Shown here: piece after piece, positions 17,803 to 26,796 of the stretch
Layout: the number at the start of each line of letters is the position of its first letter
Position numbering within the stretch: the stretch's first letter is position 1
Assembly (NCBI GenBank): GCA_024234635.1
Contig: JACKNX010000012.1
Location: 86,147 to 150,146 of the forward strand
From: Pseudomonadales bacterium
GTDB taxonomy: Bacteria; Pseudomonadota; Gammaproteobacteria; Pseudomonadales; Azotimanducaceae
Direction of reading: 5' to 3'
Length of the DNA: 64,000 bases
The notes under the pieces: generated by a model
Database searches by the model: none
Told to the model about the DNA's origin: nothing
What the model saw: the letters and a program-made list of their open reading frames with translations, nothing else
Translations under genes and position numbers: made by a program

Positions 17803-19497
17803 CTACGCGCGTGTCCGCCACCGTCGGTTCATCGCCGAAATGATTGCACCCAGGGACGCCGTTATCGTATTGCGGCTGACACCGATGCCGTAGCAGCGGC
17901 GGCTGTCGCCGTCGTTGATGGCCAGCAGGCATATCGCCTTCGCATCCTTGCCCTCGTCCATGGAGTGCTCGTGGTAGTCCAGCACGTTCACCGGCTCGTT
18001 GAGGGTATCCACAAGCCCGTTCACAAATGCCTCGATGGGACCGCTGCCCTCGCCGTCGATCGTGACCTTGTTGGAAGATACTTCCACCTGCGCCACCACA
18101 CGCTGATCGGCGCTGCGTCCCGAGAGCAGGTCGTAGTTCAGCAACTTGTACGGACCCGCATCCACCACGTACTCATCCAGCAGGGCCTGCAGGATTTCGT
18201 CGGTCTTCACCTCGCGATCGAGCTTTTCCGTCAACCGCTGCACGACGCCACTGAACTCCACCAGCATCTCCCGGGGCAGGGAAATGCCATAGAACTCCTC
18301 CAGCAGGAAACCGACGCCACCCTTGCCGCTCTGGCTGTTGACGCGCACGGTTTCCTTGTACGAGGAGCCGACGTCCGACGGATCGATCGGCAGGTACGGC
18401 ACTTCCCAGTGATCGCGATCCACCCGCGAGATACCTTTGCGGATGGCATCCTGGTGCGATCCGGAAAACGCCGTAAACACGAGTTCGCCCGCATAGGGAT
18501 GGCGCTGATGCACGGGCAGCTTGTTGATGTCCTCCACGGTCGAACGAATGCCCGGCATGCGCCGGAAATCGAGTTCGGGGTCCACGCCCTGGCTGAACAG
18601 GTTCATGGCTACTGTAACGATGTCGCAGTTGCCGGTGCGCTCGCCATTGCCGAACAGCGTACCTTCCACCCGATCGGCACCGGCCAGAATGGCCAGCTCG
18701 GTGGCCGCCACGCCGGTGCCCCGGTCGTTGTGCGTGTGCAGGCTGATCACGCTCGAGTCCCGTTTCGGGAAATGGGTGCAGAACCACTCAATCTGATCCG
18801 CATAGATATTGGGCGTCGCCATCTCCACGGTGGATGGCAGGTTGACGATCATCTTCTTCTCCGGCGTCGCCCCCCACTCCTCGGCAACCGCGGTACAGAT
18901 GTCCACCGCAAAATCGAGCTCGGTGCCGGTGAAGCTCTCCGGGGAATACTCGAACGTGACATCCGCATCGAATCCGGCCAGTCCCGACTTCACCAGCCGC
19001 GTGCCGTCCAGCGCGAGCTTGATGATGCCCCGGCGATCCATGTTGAACACCACGCGGCGCTGCAACTCGCTGGTGGAGTTGTAGAGGTGAAAGATGACCT
19101 TCTTCGCACCCTGCAATGCTTCAACGCTGCGCGCGATCAGTTCCTCGCGCGCCTGGCAGAGAATCTGGATCGCTACGCCATCCGGTATGCGGCCTTCATC
19201 GATGATGCGCCGTATGAAGTCGAAGTCCGGCTGCGACGCGGCGGGAAAGCCCACCTCGATTTCCGCGAAGCCGATTTCCAGCAGCAGATCGAACATGCGC
19301 AGCTTTTCGTCGACGTTCATGGGGTCGATCAGCGCCTGGTTGCCATCGCGCAGGTCCACGCTGCACCAACGCGGCGCGTGCTCGATGACCCGACCCGGCC
19401 ATTGCCGGTTGGGCAGATCGATCGGCTGGAAACGGCGGTATTTCTGGAATGGCATCCGGCCGATGCCACGATTCGTCGATTGCACGTGTTCGTTCAT
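17803..19497 (-). CDS. leuA: 2-isopropylmalate synthase (long form)
   Basis: First committed step of leucine synthesis: acetyl-CoA plus 2-oxoisovalerate gives 2-isopropylmalate. The 564-residue protein belongs to the long-form LeuA group. It has DLRDGNQ (48-54), metal-binding HTHNDRG (254-260), the GNGERTGNCDIVT segment and a C-terminal LeuA dimer/allosteric domain (about 430-560) for leucine feedback. The ATG at 19495-19497 follows AAAGGA at a 6-nt distance. The upstream leader encodes a leucine-rich peptide, suggesting attenuation. Confidence 0.97.
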   Translation of the reverse strand: MNEHVQSTNRGIGRMPFQKYRRFQPIDLPNRQWPGRVIEHAPRWCSVDLRDGNQALIDPMNVDEKLRMFDLLLEIGFAEIEVGFPAASQPDFDFIRRIIDEGRIPDGVAIQILCQAREELIARSVEALQGAKKVIFHLYNSTSELQRRVVFNMDRRGIIKLALDGTRLVKSGLAGFDADVTFEYSPESFTGTELDFAVDICTAVAEEWGATPEKKMIVNLPSTVEMATPNIYADQIEWFCTHFPKRDSSVISLHTHNDRGTGVAATELAILAGADRVEGTLFGNGERTGNCDIVTVAMNLFSQGVDPELDFRRMPGIRSTVEDINKLPVHQRHPYAGELVFTAFSGSHQDAIRKGISRVDRDHWEVPYLPIDPSDVGSSYKETVRVNSQSGKGGVGFLLEEFYGISLPREMLVEFSGVVQRLTEKLDREVKTDEILQALLDEYVVDAGPYKLLNYDLLSGRSADQRVVAQVEVSSNKVTIDGEGSGPIEAFVNGLVDTLNEPVNVLDYHEHSMDEGKDAKAICLLAINDGDSRRCYGIGVSRNTITASLGAIISAMNRRWRTRA

Positions 19498-19518
19498 GTC
19501 CGATCCTTTACGGTTGCC

Positions 19519-19544
19519 GACCCGCGACAGTTTGCGTGCGGGTC
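19519..19544 (-). promoter_or_regulatory. Stem-loop just upstream of leuA ribosome-binding site
   Basis: GACCCGC and GCGGGTC form a perfect 7-bp stem with a 12-nt loop, ending about 10 nt before the AAAGGA Shine-Dalgarno of leuA. It has no T-run, so it is more likely a leader RNA element than a terminator. Confidence 0.45.
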
Positions 19545-19629
19545 ATGATAGCCAACGAACGGTCTTGACTCCGGTTCGTCTTCGATTCTTGTCAGGGTTG
19601 GGCGATTGCCCATGCAGGGGGGTACGTGT

Positions 19630-19646
19630 TGCCGGCTACACCGGCA
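19630..19646 (-). promoter_or_regulatory. Hairpin overlapping end of leu leader peptide
   Basis: TGCCGG-TGTAG-CCGGCA forms a 6-bp stem spanning the last Pro-Val codons and the TAG of the leader peptide. A ribosome stalled at the upstream Leu codons would leave it free, while a terminating ribosome would cover it, as expected for an attenuator switch. Confidence 0.45.
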
Positions 19647-19692
19647 GCAGCAGGAGAAGCAGATTCAGCGATGTGACGGCGTGTCGGTTCAC
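19636..19692 (-). CDS. leuL: leu operon leader peptide (18 aa)
   Basis: A short frame starting GTG at 19690-19692 and ending TAG. It encodes V-N-R-H-A-V-T-S-L-N followed by six consecutive Leu, then P-V. Seven of 18 residues are Leu. It lies about 140 nt before leuA and downstream of a promoter-like sequence. In enteric and other proteobacteria such leucine-rich leaders sense charged tRNA-Leu and control leuA by attenuation. The Leu run and location are seen directly; regulation is inferred. No strong Shine-Dalgarno is visible. Confidence 0.72.
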   Translation of the reverse strand: MNRHAVTSLNLLLLLLPV

Positions 19693-19719
19693 TGGTTCAG
19701 CACAATTGATAACCGGCGC

Positions 19720-19748
19720 ACTATAACCGCCACCTCCGCGGCACACAA
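19720..19748 (-). promoter_or_regulatory. Candidate sigma70 promoter for leuL-leuA
   Basis: On the minus strand TTGTGT (19743-19748), a 17-nt spacer and TATAGT (19720-19725) lie 27 nt upstream of the leader-peptide GTG. The -10 is a 5/6 match and the -35 is weak. Position fits a leader transcript. Confidence 0.5.
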
Positions 19749-19864
19749 GCCGACAGCAGGGCCCGCCGCCAACAGCCCCGGCCGCCAGGCGGGTGGCATG
19801 CGCGCGCGAAAACCACCATTCTCAACAACCGGCCCCGGTGGGGCAGACGAGGAGCAAACCGTAC

Positions 19865-20443
19865 ATGGCCGATACTACCGACCTACCCATCAGCCGGTTT
19901 CCGATACCGGACCTGACCGCCCTGCCTGACGATATCCGCGAGCGCATTCTCGCCGTACAGGCGAAATCCGGTTTCATCCCGAACGTCTTCCTGGTGCTGG
20001 CCAACCGCCCGGACGAATTCCGCGCCTTTTTCGCCTATCACGATGCACTGATGGAAAAGCCTGGCAATCTCAGCAAGGCGGAGCGCGAAATGATCGTGGT
20101 CGCCACCAGCGCGACAAATCACTGCCAGTACTGCGTGGTCGCGCACGGCGCCATCCTGCGCATTCGCGCGAAACATCCGCTGCTGGCGGATCAGGTGAGC
20201 ACCAACCATCGCAAGGCGGACATCACGCCGCGTCAGCGCGCCATGCTGGATTTTGCACTGAAGGTCGCCGCCGGGGGTGACACCGTTGAGGCGCCGGACT
20301 TCGCGACTCTGACAGCACACGGATTTACCGAGGACGATATCTGGGACATCACCGCCATCGCCGCATTCTTTGCGCTGTCCAATCGCATGGCGAACGTCAC
20401 CGGAATGCGGCCGAACGCGGAGTTCTACGCGATGGGACGCTGA
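19865..20443 (+). CDS. AhpD-like (carboxymuconolactone decarboxylase family) peroxidase-related protein
   Basis: A 192-residue all-alpha protein of the CMD/AhpD family, closest in look to the uncharacterised peroxidase-related subgroup (SGFIPNVFLVLANRPDEFRAFFAYHDALM). The redox motif CQYC (C87-x-x-C90) is followed by H94, the AhpD-type reactive centre, in NHCQYCVVAHG. Probably an alkylhydroperoxidase-like thiol enzyme; the substrate is unknown. A GGAG lies about 10 nt before the ATG. Its 3' end overlaps the convergent CoA-transferase by 19 bp. Confidence 0.88.
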   Translation: MADTTDLPISRFPIPDLTALPDDIRERILAVQAKSGFIPNVFLVLANRPDEFRAFFAYHDALMEKPGNLSKAEREMIVVATSATNHCQYCVVAHGAILRIRAKHPLLADQVSTNHRKADITPRQRAMLDFALKVAAGGDTVEAPDFATLTAHGFTEDDIWDITAIAAFFALSNRMANVTGMRPNAEFYAMGR

Positions 20444-21588
20444 TGCGGGGAAAACTCCGCGCGCAGCGCACCGGACTGCTCACCAGCGCCGGGAACGGCG
20501 CGGCTGCGCGGGACGACATGGCCATCCACCCGCACCGGCGCGGCCACCATGTCGACCTCGCCTGCCTGCAGCATCTGCCGCTCCCGAACCAGCGCCGGAT
20601 GACCGGCGAGCGTCGCCAGCTCATTGACGGAGCCATAGGCAATGTCCGCGGCCTGAAGCCGGGCGACCACCGCCTCGTGTGACAGCGCACCGAACACGCC
20701 ACTGATGATGATATCGAGCACCGCCCGATTCGCGAGGCGGGCGGCATTGTCGACAAACCGCGGATCAGCGGTCATATCCGGCCGCTCGAGCACCACGGTA
20801 CAGAATCGCTGCCATTCCCGCGGATTCTGGATGGAGAAGACCACCTGCCGACCATCGGCCGCCGCATAGCCGCCATACGGCGATATCGTCGGATGGTTGA
20901 GTCCGACCCGCTCGACCCGCATGCCCGCTTCCTGCTGCAGAAGCGGAACGCACATCCAGTCGGCGACGGCGTCGAACAGGGACACGGCCAGCGCCATACC
21001 CTCGCCGGTGCGTGCCCGAGCCTGCAGTGCCTGCAGCACCCCGGCAAACGCATACATGCCACAGGCGATATCACACACGGACACACCAACCCTGCCTGGC
21101 GCGTCCGGACTGCCGGTAATCGACGCCAGCCCACTCTCGCATTGCACGAGCAGGTCATAAGCCTTGAGATGCGCAACCGCCTCGGCATTGCCGTAGCCGC
21201 TGACGTCGAGCGTGATCAGACGTGGATACGTTCTGCGCAGACGAGCGCTGTCAAAGCCAAGCCGCGCCATCGCGCCTGGCGCGAGGTTCTGCACGAACAC
21301 ATCGGCCCGGGCAATGAGGCGTTCCAGCACCGCCGCGTCGGCTGCCTGTCGCAGGTCCAGACACACCGATTCCTTGCCCCGGTTCAGCCAGACGAAATAG
21401 GCACTCTCCCCCGCCGCCGCCGTGTCGTAGCCACGCGCAAAATCCCCCTCAGGGCGCTCCACCTTGATGACACGCGCCCCGGCCTCGCGCAATCGCGAGG
21501 TACAGTAAGGCGCAGCGACCGCCTGTTCGACGGACACCACGAGCACCCCGTCGAGCGCGTTGGCGAACGCGTCAGCCGCGCTACTCAC
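20425..21588 (-). CDS. CaiB/BaiF (family III) CoA-transferase
   Basis: A 387-residue family III CoA-transferase, moving CoA between carboxylic acids via an aspartyl-CoA intermediate. Family features: early VVSVEQAVAAPYCTSRLREAGARVIKVERP, LNRGKESVCLDLR, FVQNLAPGAMARLGF, and AYDLLVQCESGLASITGSP containing the likely catalytic Asp. The acid substrate cannot be assigned. It starts with GTG at 21586-21588, overlapping the purT stop (GTGA). Confidence 0.92.
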   Translation of the reverse strand: MSSAADAFANALDGVLVVSVEQAVAAPYCTSRLREAGARVIKVERPEGDFARGYDTAAAGESAYFVWLNRGKESVCLDLRQAADAAVLERLIARADVFVQNLAPGAMARLGFDSARLRRTYPRLITLDVSGYGNAEAVAHLKAYDLLVQCESGLASITGSPDAPGRVGVSVCDIACGMYAFAGVLQALQARARTGEGMALAVSLFDAVADWMCVPLLQQEAGMRVERVGLNHPTISPYGGYAAADGRQVVFSIQNPREWQRFCTVVLERPDMTADPRFVDNAARLANRAVLDIIISGVFGALSHEAVVARLQAADIAYGSVNELATLAGHPALVRERQMLQAGEVDMVAAPVRVDGHVVPRSRAVPGAGEQSGALRAEFSPHQRPIA

Positions 21589-22793
21589 CGCAGGTGAAAG
21601 CGCACGTGACTGGCCGCGGAGGTCGCTTTCGCCCGCGCCGTGTCCACGTCGTCCGCCAACGCCAGCACCACGCCCATGCGCCGTTCACCCGCCACCTCCG
21701 GCTTGCCAAACAGGCGCAACTGCACATCCGGCTCCGCCAGTGCTTCGTGCAGGCCGCTGAACGACACGTCGGTCGAATGCCCTTCCACCAGCAACACCGC
21801 GGATGCCGCCGGTCCACGCGTGCGGATATTGGGGATGGGCAGACCGAGTACGGCACGCGCATGCAGGGCAAATTCCGACAGATCCTGGCTGATGAGGGTC
21901 ACCATGCCGGTATCGTGCGGTCGCGGGCTTACTTCGCTGAAGTAGACGACATCGCCCTTGATGAAAAATTCAACGCCAAACAGGCCATACCCGCCAAGTT
22001 CCGCCGTAACCAGGCCGGCAACGCGTTCGGCCTCCACCAGCGCGGCATGCGACATCGGTTGCGGCTGCCACGACTCGCGATAATCGCCACGCTCCTGCCG
22101 ATGGCCAATCGGCGGGCAGAAGCTCGTGCCATCGCGATGCCGAACCGTGAGCAGCGTGATTTCGTAATCGAAGTCGACAAAACCTTCCACGATCACCTTG
22201 CGTACGCCGGTGCCGCCACGGGCACCGGTCTGGGCCGCCGCCCAGGCGGCACCTGCCTGATCCGGCGCGTGCACGGTGGATTGCCCCTTGCCGGAACTCG
22301 ACATCACCGGTTTCACCACGCAGGGTGTACCAATGCGTCCGACTGCTGCATGGAACTCCGCCTCGGTGGCGGCAAATTCATACGGCGACGTTCGCACCTT
22401 CAATGTTTCCGCGGCAAGGCGGCGTATACCCTCGCGATCCATCGTCAGGCGCGCAGCGCGGGCGGTGGGAATGACCTGCACGCCTTCCTTTTCCAGTTCC
22501 AGCAGCGTCCCGGTAGCAATGGCTTCGATTTCCGGAACCACGAGATCGGGTCGCTCCTGCGCGATGACCGCCCGGAGCGACTCACCGTCGAGCATGTTGA
22601 TGACATGGCTGCGGTGCGCCACCTGCATGGCGGGCGCGCCAGCGTAGCGATCCACGGCAATGGTCTCGACACCCAGTCGCTGCAGCTCGATCACGACTTC
22701 CTTGCCCAGTTCGCCCGCGCCCAGCAGCATGACCCGCGTGGCATGTGCCGCCCCGGGCGTACCCAGCATCGGGTCCATCGATCGGTCAGACAT
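21585..22793 (-). CDS. purT: Formate-dependent phosphoribosylglycinamide formyltransferase
   Basis: Makes formyl-GAR in purine synthesis from formate and ATP without folate. The 402-residue ATP-grasp protein begins RVMLLGAGELGKEVVIELQRLG and contains EIEAIAT, VVKPVMSSSGKGQS (ATP-binding), VIVEGFVDFDYEITLLTVRH and FFIKGDVVYFSEVSPRPHDTGMVT, all typical of PurT. The ATG at 22791-22793 overlaps the end of the carbonic-anhydrase gene by 8 bp. The longer frame to 22859 is not needed. Confidence 0.97.
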   Translation of the reverse strand: MSDRSMDPMLGTPGAAHATRVMLLGAGELGKEVVIELQRLGVETIAVDRYAGAPAMQVAHRSHVINMLDGESLRAVIAQERPDLVVPEIEAIATGTLLELEKEGVQVIPTARAARLTMDREGIRRLAAETLKVRTSPYEFAATEAEFHAAVGRIGTPCVVKPVMSSSGKGQSTVHAPDQAGAAWAAAQTGARGGTGVRKVIVEGFVDFDYEITLLTVRHRDGTSFCPPIGHRQERGDYRESWQPQPMSHAALVEAERVAGLVTAELGGYGLFGVEFFIKGDVVYFSEVSPRPHDTGMVTLISQDLSEFALHARAVLGLPIPNIRTRGPAASAVLLVEGHSTDVSFSGLHEALAEPDVQLRLFGKPEVAGERRMGVVLALADDVDTARAKATSAASHVRFHLR

Positions 22794-23319
22794 CCGCCTG
22801 CTCCTGCTCCGTGAGCTCCGTCGAAAACCGTTGACCGTTCCTGACGTAGTGACGTGCATTGGCGCGCAGACCCGCCGCCTGCTCGTCCGTGAAGGTCTTT
22901 GCGACCCGCGCGGGTGAGCCGAGGATCATGGAGTTGTCCGGAAACTCCTTGCCTTCGGTGACCAGCGCTCCCGCTCCGACGAGGCAGTTGCGGCCGATCT
23001 TCGCGCCATTGAGCACGATGGCGCCGATGCCGATGAGCGACCCTTCACCTACCGTGCAGCCGTGCAGCATGGCCATATGACCGATCGTGACGTCGCGGCC
23101 GAGCGTCAGGGGAAAACCGGGGTCGGTATGCAGGATGGCGCCGTCCTGCACGTTGCAGTTCTCGCCGAGTGTGATGAGTTCACTGTCACCGCGGATGACC
23201 GCGCCAAACCAGACGCTGGCATTGTCCTCCAGCAGTACGTTGCCGATGACACGGGCGTTGTCCGCCACGAAATAGCGGCCGCGTGCGCGGACCCGTTTAT
23301 CGCCCAGTTGCAACAGCAT
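22786..23319 (-). CDS. Gamma-class carbonic anhydrase-like protein (YrdA family)
   Basis: A 177-residue left-handed beta-helix protein built of hexapeptide repeats. His residues suited to the gamma-CA trimer zinc site appear in ILHTDPGFP (about residue 68) and TIGHMAMLHGC (two His, about 85-90). Activity as a carbonic anhydrase is not certain for this subgroup. The ATG at 23317-23319 follows a perfect AAGGAG; the open frame to 23469 is ignored. Followed directly by purT, an order also known from Pseudomonas. Confidence 0.92.
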   Translation of the reverse strand: MLLQLGDKRVRARGRYFVADNARVIGNVLLEDNASVWFGAVIRGDSELITLGENCNVQDGAILHTDPGFPLTLGRDVTIGHMAMLHGCTVGEGSLIGIGAIVLNGAKIGRNCLVGAGALVTEGKEFPDNSMILGSPARVAKTFTDEQAAGLRANARHYVRNGQRFSTELTEQEQADV

Positions 23320-23553
23320 GGCGTTTTTCTCCTTCTGGCTCGTGCTGATCGATTCGGCCCTGGATCTGCCCGTAACACCGCACGGAACATCAAAAATTCG
23401 CTTGCAGACCAATGGGTTGCAAACCACCCACCCGAGGTCGGGAAACGGGACGCTGTCCGCCCCGTTCACAAATCCCTTACAGGTCGCTCGTAGCTTTCAT
23501 TGGGAACTGCGTCACATAGTAACTGATCTTCGCAGTATCAAGAGTTCACGCCC

Positions 23554-23892
23554 ATGCGCGATTTGCCAGAGTTTGATGTCCTGGTGGATATGGCCCGTAC
23601 CGACCCCACGGCCCTGGAACGGCTGCGCACGCGTCTGACGAATGCGGTCATCGACGCCCAGGCGGACCCCCTGAAAAAGCAGCGCCTGAAAGGCCTGGCA
23701 TTCCAGATCGACATGGAACGCCAGCGCGCACGCACACCCATGGCAGCCACCATCAAGCTGTCCGAAATGATGTGCTGGAAACTCGCCGAGTTGAACCGTT
23801 GTTTCCTGCAACCGGAGGAAGTTACGGCGGAACAGGCCGACGTCCCGGAGACTTCGGGCAAGGTGATCCCGATGCGCAGGCCGCCGCACTGA
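23554..23892 (+). CDS. DUF3135 domain protein
   Basis: A 112-residue cytoplasmic protein with the DUF3135 start LPEFDVLVDMARTDPTALERLRTRLT and a helical middle. No catalytic motif is visible and no function is known. It lies divergent from the gamma-CA gene and convergent with the SulP transporter (24-bp gap containing GCCCGCGGGC). Confidence 0.85.
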   Translation: MRDLPEFDVLVDMARTDPTALERLRTRLTNAVIDAQADPLKKQRLKGLAFQIDMERQRARTPMAATIKLSEMMCWKLAELNRCFLQPEEVTAEQADVPETSGKVIPMRRPPH

Positions 23893-23916
23893 TTGCGCCC
23901 GCGGGCCACTTCCAGG

Positions 23917-26100
23917 CTACCGTTCGAGCTGCATGACCTCGTAGTTGAGAAAGTCGATCTGCTCCACGGCGGAATGCAGCAGGCCGCGTTGCAGGTGGGC
24001 CAGCAGATCCGGCCGCTGCGCGGCCAGTTCATCCAGTACCGTGCGCGTGAGCAGGAAAACATCGGTTGTCACCGCGGCCCGCAAGGCGCCTGAGATGGCG
24101 GAGTCTTCCACGCGCAGCAGCGCGCGCATGCCAACCACACCGCCGGACGTCAGCGCCGACAACCGGTTTTCCATTCCTTCGTGGCGACCGTACAGATCCA
24201 GGCGTCCCCGCCGGACCAGCAGCAACGCATCAACGATCTCCCCCTGGCGGAACACAGTGGCGCCTGCCGCGAAAGTCCGTGTCTGCAATCTGGACTCGAA
24301 CCAGCGGAGTTCCTGGACATCAAGCTCCGCGAAGGCGTCAAACCCGGCCAGCGCCAGCGGCTGGGCCTCGTCGATGCCGAGCAGTTCGTCCTCCACCGCG
24401 GCCAGCGCCATGTCCAGGCTCTGCCACACGGCGTCATCGCCAACCTGAGCGAAGACGCCCATCTCCCTGAGGAGGGAATACACCGAAAATCCGGTGCCGC
24501 TTTCGAGCTCCCGCAAACCACACAACTGGATCGCATGACCCGAGTCTTTCAGGGCATTGAGGCTGGCGAGCAGCACCTGCACGCCTGACAGATCGATGTC
24601 CTGCACCCGGGTGAAGTCGAGGACGAACCGGTCAGCGTCTGCCTGGCGCTTCTCCAGTTCCTGGGCAAAGCGGTCCGTGGTACCGAAGAACAGCGAGCCA
24701 CGCAGGCGATAGATCAGCGTGCGCCCCCCTGCTTCGAGCAACCGCTCACGCTGTGCCCGCGTCCTCATCACGCGGGACTGGATCTGGTCACCGCGCAGTA
24801 CCTTGTGCACCACCGGCTGGAATGCCTGCTGCCGGATGTAGAGCAGCGCGGCGATGATGCAGCCGACACCCACCGCCGTGATGAGATCCACCAGCACGGT
24901 GACGGCGGTGACAACCAGCATCACGCCGATTTCGTAGCGCACGTGCCGTTGCATCACCAGTTGCAGGGAGTACTTGTCCACCATGCCGACGGCGGTGACC
25001 ATCAGCACGCCGGCCAGGGCCGCCAACGGTATCCAGGCGGCCAGCGGTCCGGCGGCGGCGATGATGAATAGAATCACCAGGGCGTGGATCATGCCGGAGC
25101 GACGGGTCTTGCCGCCGGCATCGATGTTGACCAGCGTACGCACGGTGGCACCTGCACCGGGAAGCCCCCCACCGAGCCCGCTGGCGATGTTGGCGATGCC
25201 CTGCCCGATGAGTTCCCGCCGCGAATCGTGGCGGGTGCGCGTACGCGCGTCGGCGACGATGGAAGTCAGCAGCGAGTCGATGGCGCCAAGCAGCCCGAGT
25301 ACAAGACCGGACAGTGCCGCATTCGTGAGAGCAGCCGCGGGCAGGCCAAGAAGCTGCGGCAGGTGCAGCGCCGGCAGCATCCGCTGCAGGTCGTCCAGGC
25401 TGGTGAACGGTGTGGGAATGGTGCCGATGAGCAGCGTGTTCGCATCGACGTGCGCAGGCGCCAGTCCGGCGCTGGCGAACGCCTGATAAGCCACGATGCC
25501 AACCGCGAGCCCCACCAGCGACGCCGGCAGCCCCTTGCGAAAACGGGCCACAACGGTACCAATGATGGTCAGCAGGCACACACCGAGCGCAGGCGTGCCC
25601 TGTGACCAGTCGAACGCCGCATAGTCACCGGTGATGCCGAGCGCGGGCTTGATCTGACCGAGCGCAATGATCACGGCGATGCCGTTCATGAAACCCGCCA
25701 CCACCGGATAGGGAATGAACTTCACCAGCCTGCCGCCACCGGCCACGCCGATGATGATTTCGGTCAGGCCGCCGAATACGACCATCACCGCCAGCAGCGC
25801 CAGCGTGAGGGACAGATCGCTGCCGTGACTGGCCACCACCTGGGCGATGAAGGCCGTCACCACCACGGTCATCGGTCCGGTCGGTCCCGTCACCTGCGTC
25901 GGCGTACCACCCAGGAGCGCCGCAAAAAAGCCCGCGAGCACACACCCCATCAGACCCACCACCGCGCCGGTGGCCGCGTGCTCCGGTCCCAGAGGGGCGA
26001 AGGCGGCAACCCCGAATGCGAGCCCGAGTGGCAGCGCCACAACCGCGGCGGTCAGCCCGCCATACAGGTCACCGGACAACCCCTGACGCGAGGCCGTCAT
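23917..26100 (-). CDS. SulP family anion transporter with STAS and cyclic-nucleotide-binding-like domains
   Basis: A 727-residue inner-membrane transporter. The SulP core (about 10-420) starts GLTAAVVALPLGLAFGVAAFAP and includes GLFAG-like and TGPTGPMTVVVTAF segments. The STAS domain (about 440-550) carries DFTRVQDIDLSGVQVL. A Crp-type nucleotide-binding fold (about 595-720) has FAAGATVFRQGEIVDALLLVRRGRLDLY. Substrate may be sulfate, bicarbonate or a dicarboxylate. The three-domain fusion suggests gating by a soluble ligand. The ATG at 26098-26100 fits the SulP start; 26193 is a longer alternative. Confidence 0.92.
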   Translation of the reverse strand: MTASRQGLSGDLYGGLTAAVVALPLGLAFGVAAFAPLGPEHAATGAVVGLMGCVLAGFFAALLGGTPTQVTGPTGPMTVVVTAFIAQVVASHGSDLSLTLALLAVMVVFGGLTEIIIGVAGGGRLVKFIPYPVVAGFMNGIAVIIALGQIKPALGITGDYAAFDWSQGTPALGVCLLTIIGTVVARFRKGLPASLVGLAVGIVAYQAFASAGLAPAHVDANTLLIGTIPTPFTSLDDLQRMLPALHLPQLLGLPAAALTNAALSGLVLGLLGAIDSLLTSIVADARTRTRHDSRRELIGQGIANIASGLGGGLPGAGATVRTLVNIDAGGKTRRSGMIHALVILFIIAAAGPLAAWIPLAALAGVLMVTAVGMVDKYSLQLVMQRHVRYEIGVMLVVTAVTVLVDLITAVGVGCIIAALLYIRQQAFQPVVHKVLRGDQIQSRVMRTRAQRERLLEAGGRTLIYRLRGSLFFGTTDRFAQELEKRQADADRFVLDFTRVQDIDLSGVQVLLASLNALKDSGHAIQLCGLRELESGTGFSVYSLLREMGVFAQVGDDAVWQSLDMALAAVEDELLGIDEAQPLALAGFDAFAELDVQELRWFESRLQTRTFAAGATVFRQGEIVDALLLVRRGRLDLYGRHEGMENRLSALTSGGVVGMRALLRVEDSAISGALRAAVTTDVFLLTRTVLDELAAQRPDLLAHLQRGLLHSAVEQIDFLNYEVMQLER

Positions 26101-26219
26101 CGCTCTGGATCCATCGTCATTTCCCGTCACGTGACATGCCTGTTCCAGGCCATTCGAACCGGCTTCCGCCAGTGCAGGCCATGCACCACGCATCTACCAT
26201 GGTTGTATAGAATGCGCGC

Positions 26220-26768
26220 ATGAACTTCTGCAGTCACTGTGGGAACCCGGTAACCTCGCGCATCCCTGACGGGGACAGTCGCCCGCGCTACATCTGCGAC
26301 CACTGCGGCACCATTCACTACCAGAATCCGCGCGTGGTAACGGGCTGTCTCGTTACGCACGGCGAACGGGTGCTGCTGGCGCGACGGGCGATCAATCCCC
26401 GTCGCGGCTACTGGACGCTGCCCGCCGGCTTCCTTGAAAACGGTGAAACCGCTGCCGCCGGGGCCGCCAGGGAGACCCTGGAGGAAGCTGGCGCGGAAGT
26501 GGGGGAGCTCGAGCTGTATACCGTATTCAGCCTGCCGCATATCAACCAGATCTACACCTTTTTCCGCGCACGCCTGACTGGCGACCGCTATTCGGCCGGC
26601 GCGGAATCGCTGGACGTGCAACTGGTGGACGAAGCAGGCATTCCCTGGGACGAACTCGCCTTTCCGGTCATCACGGAGACGCTGAAATGCTTTTTCAGCG
26701 ATCGCGCCGAGGGCAACTTCCGTACCCGCTCGTTCGACATCATCCGCCCGCCGCCCAGAACCCTGTAA
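26220..26768 (+). CDS. Nudix hydrolase with N-terminal zinc ribbon
   Basis: A 182-residue protein. A zinc ribbon is formed by C4-x-x-C7 and C26-x-x-C29, followed by the Nudix box GFLENGETAAAGAARETLEEAG (about 70-91; written here in full as 22 residues, with key residues G70, E75, R84, E85, E88-E89 and G91). This Zn-ribbon/Nudix layout resembles NADH-pyrophosphatase relatives and ADP-ribose pyrophosphatases, but it lacks the SQPWPFPxS motif of NudC, so the substrate is open. ATG at 26220. Convergent with purL. Confidence 0.9.
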   Translation: MNFCSHCGNPVTSRIPDGDSRPRYICDHCGTIHYQNPRVVTGCLVTHGERVLLARRAINPRRGYWTLPAGFLENGETAAAGAARETLEEAGAEVGELELYTVFSLPHINQIYTFFRARLTGDRYSAGAESLDVQLVDEAGIPWDELAFPVITETLKCFFSDRAEGNFRTRSFDIIRPPPRTL

Positions 26769-26772
26769 GGCT

Positions 26773-26792
26773 CGGGCGGCGTGCCGCGCCCG
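26773..26792. terminator. Possible shared terminator hairpin between Nudix gene and purL
   Basis: CGGGCG (26773-26778) and CGCCCG (26787-26792) form a GC stem with an 8-nt loop in the 28-bp convergent gap. No T-run follows, so only a weak call. Confidence 0.35.
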
Positions 26793-26796
26793 TCAC

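Noticed and set aside
17626..19548. 640-codon plus-strand frame
   Set aside because: Antisense of leuA, which has full catalytic motifs.
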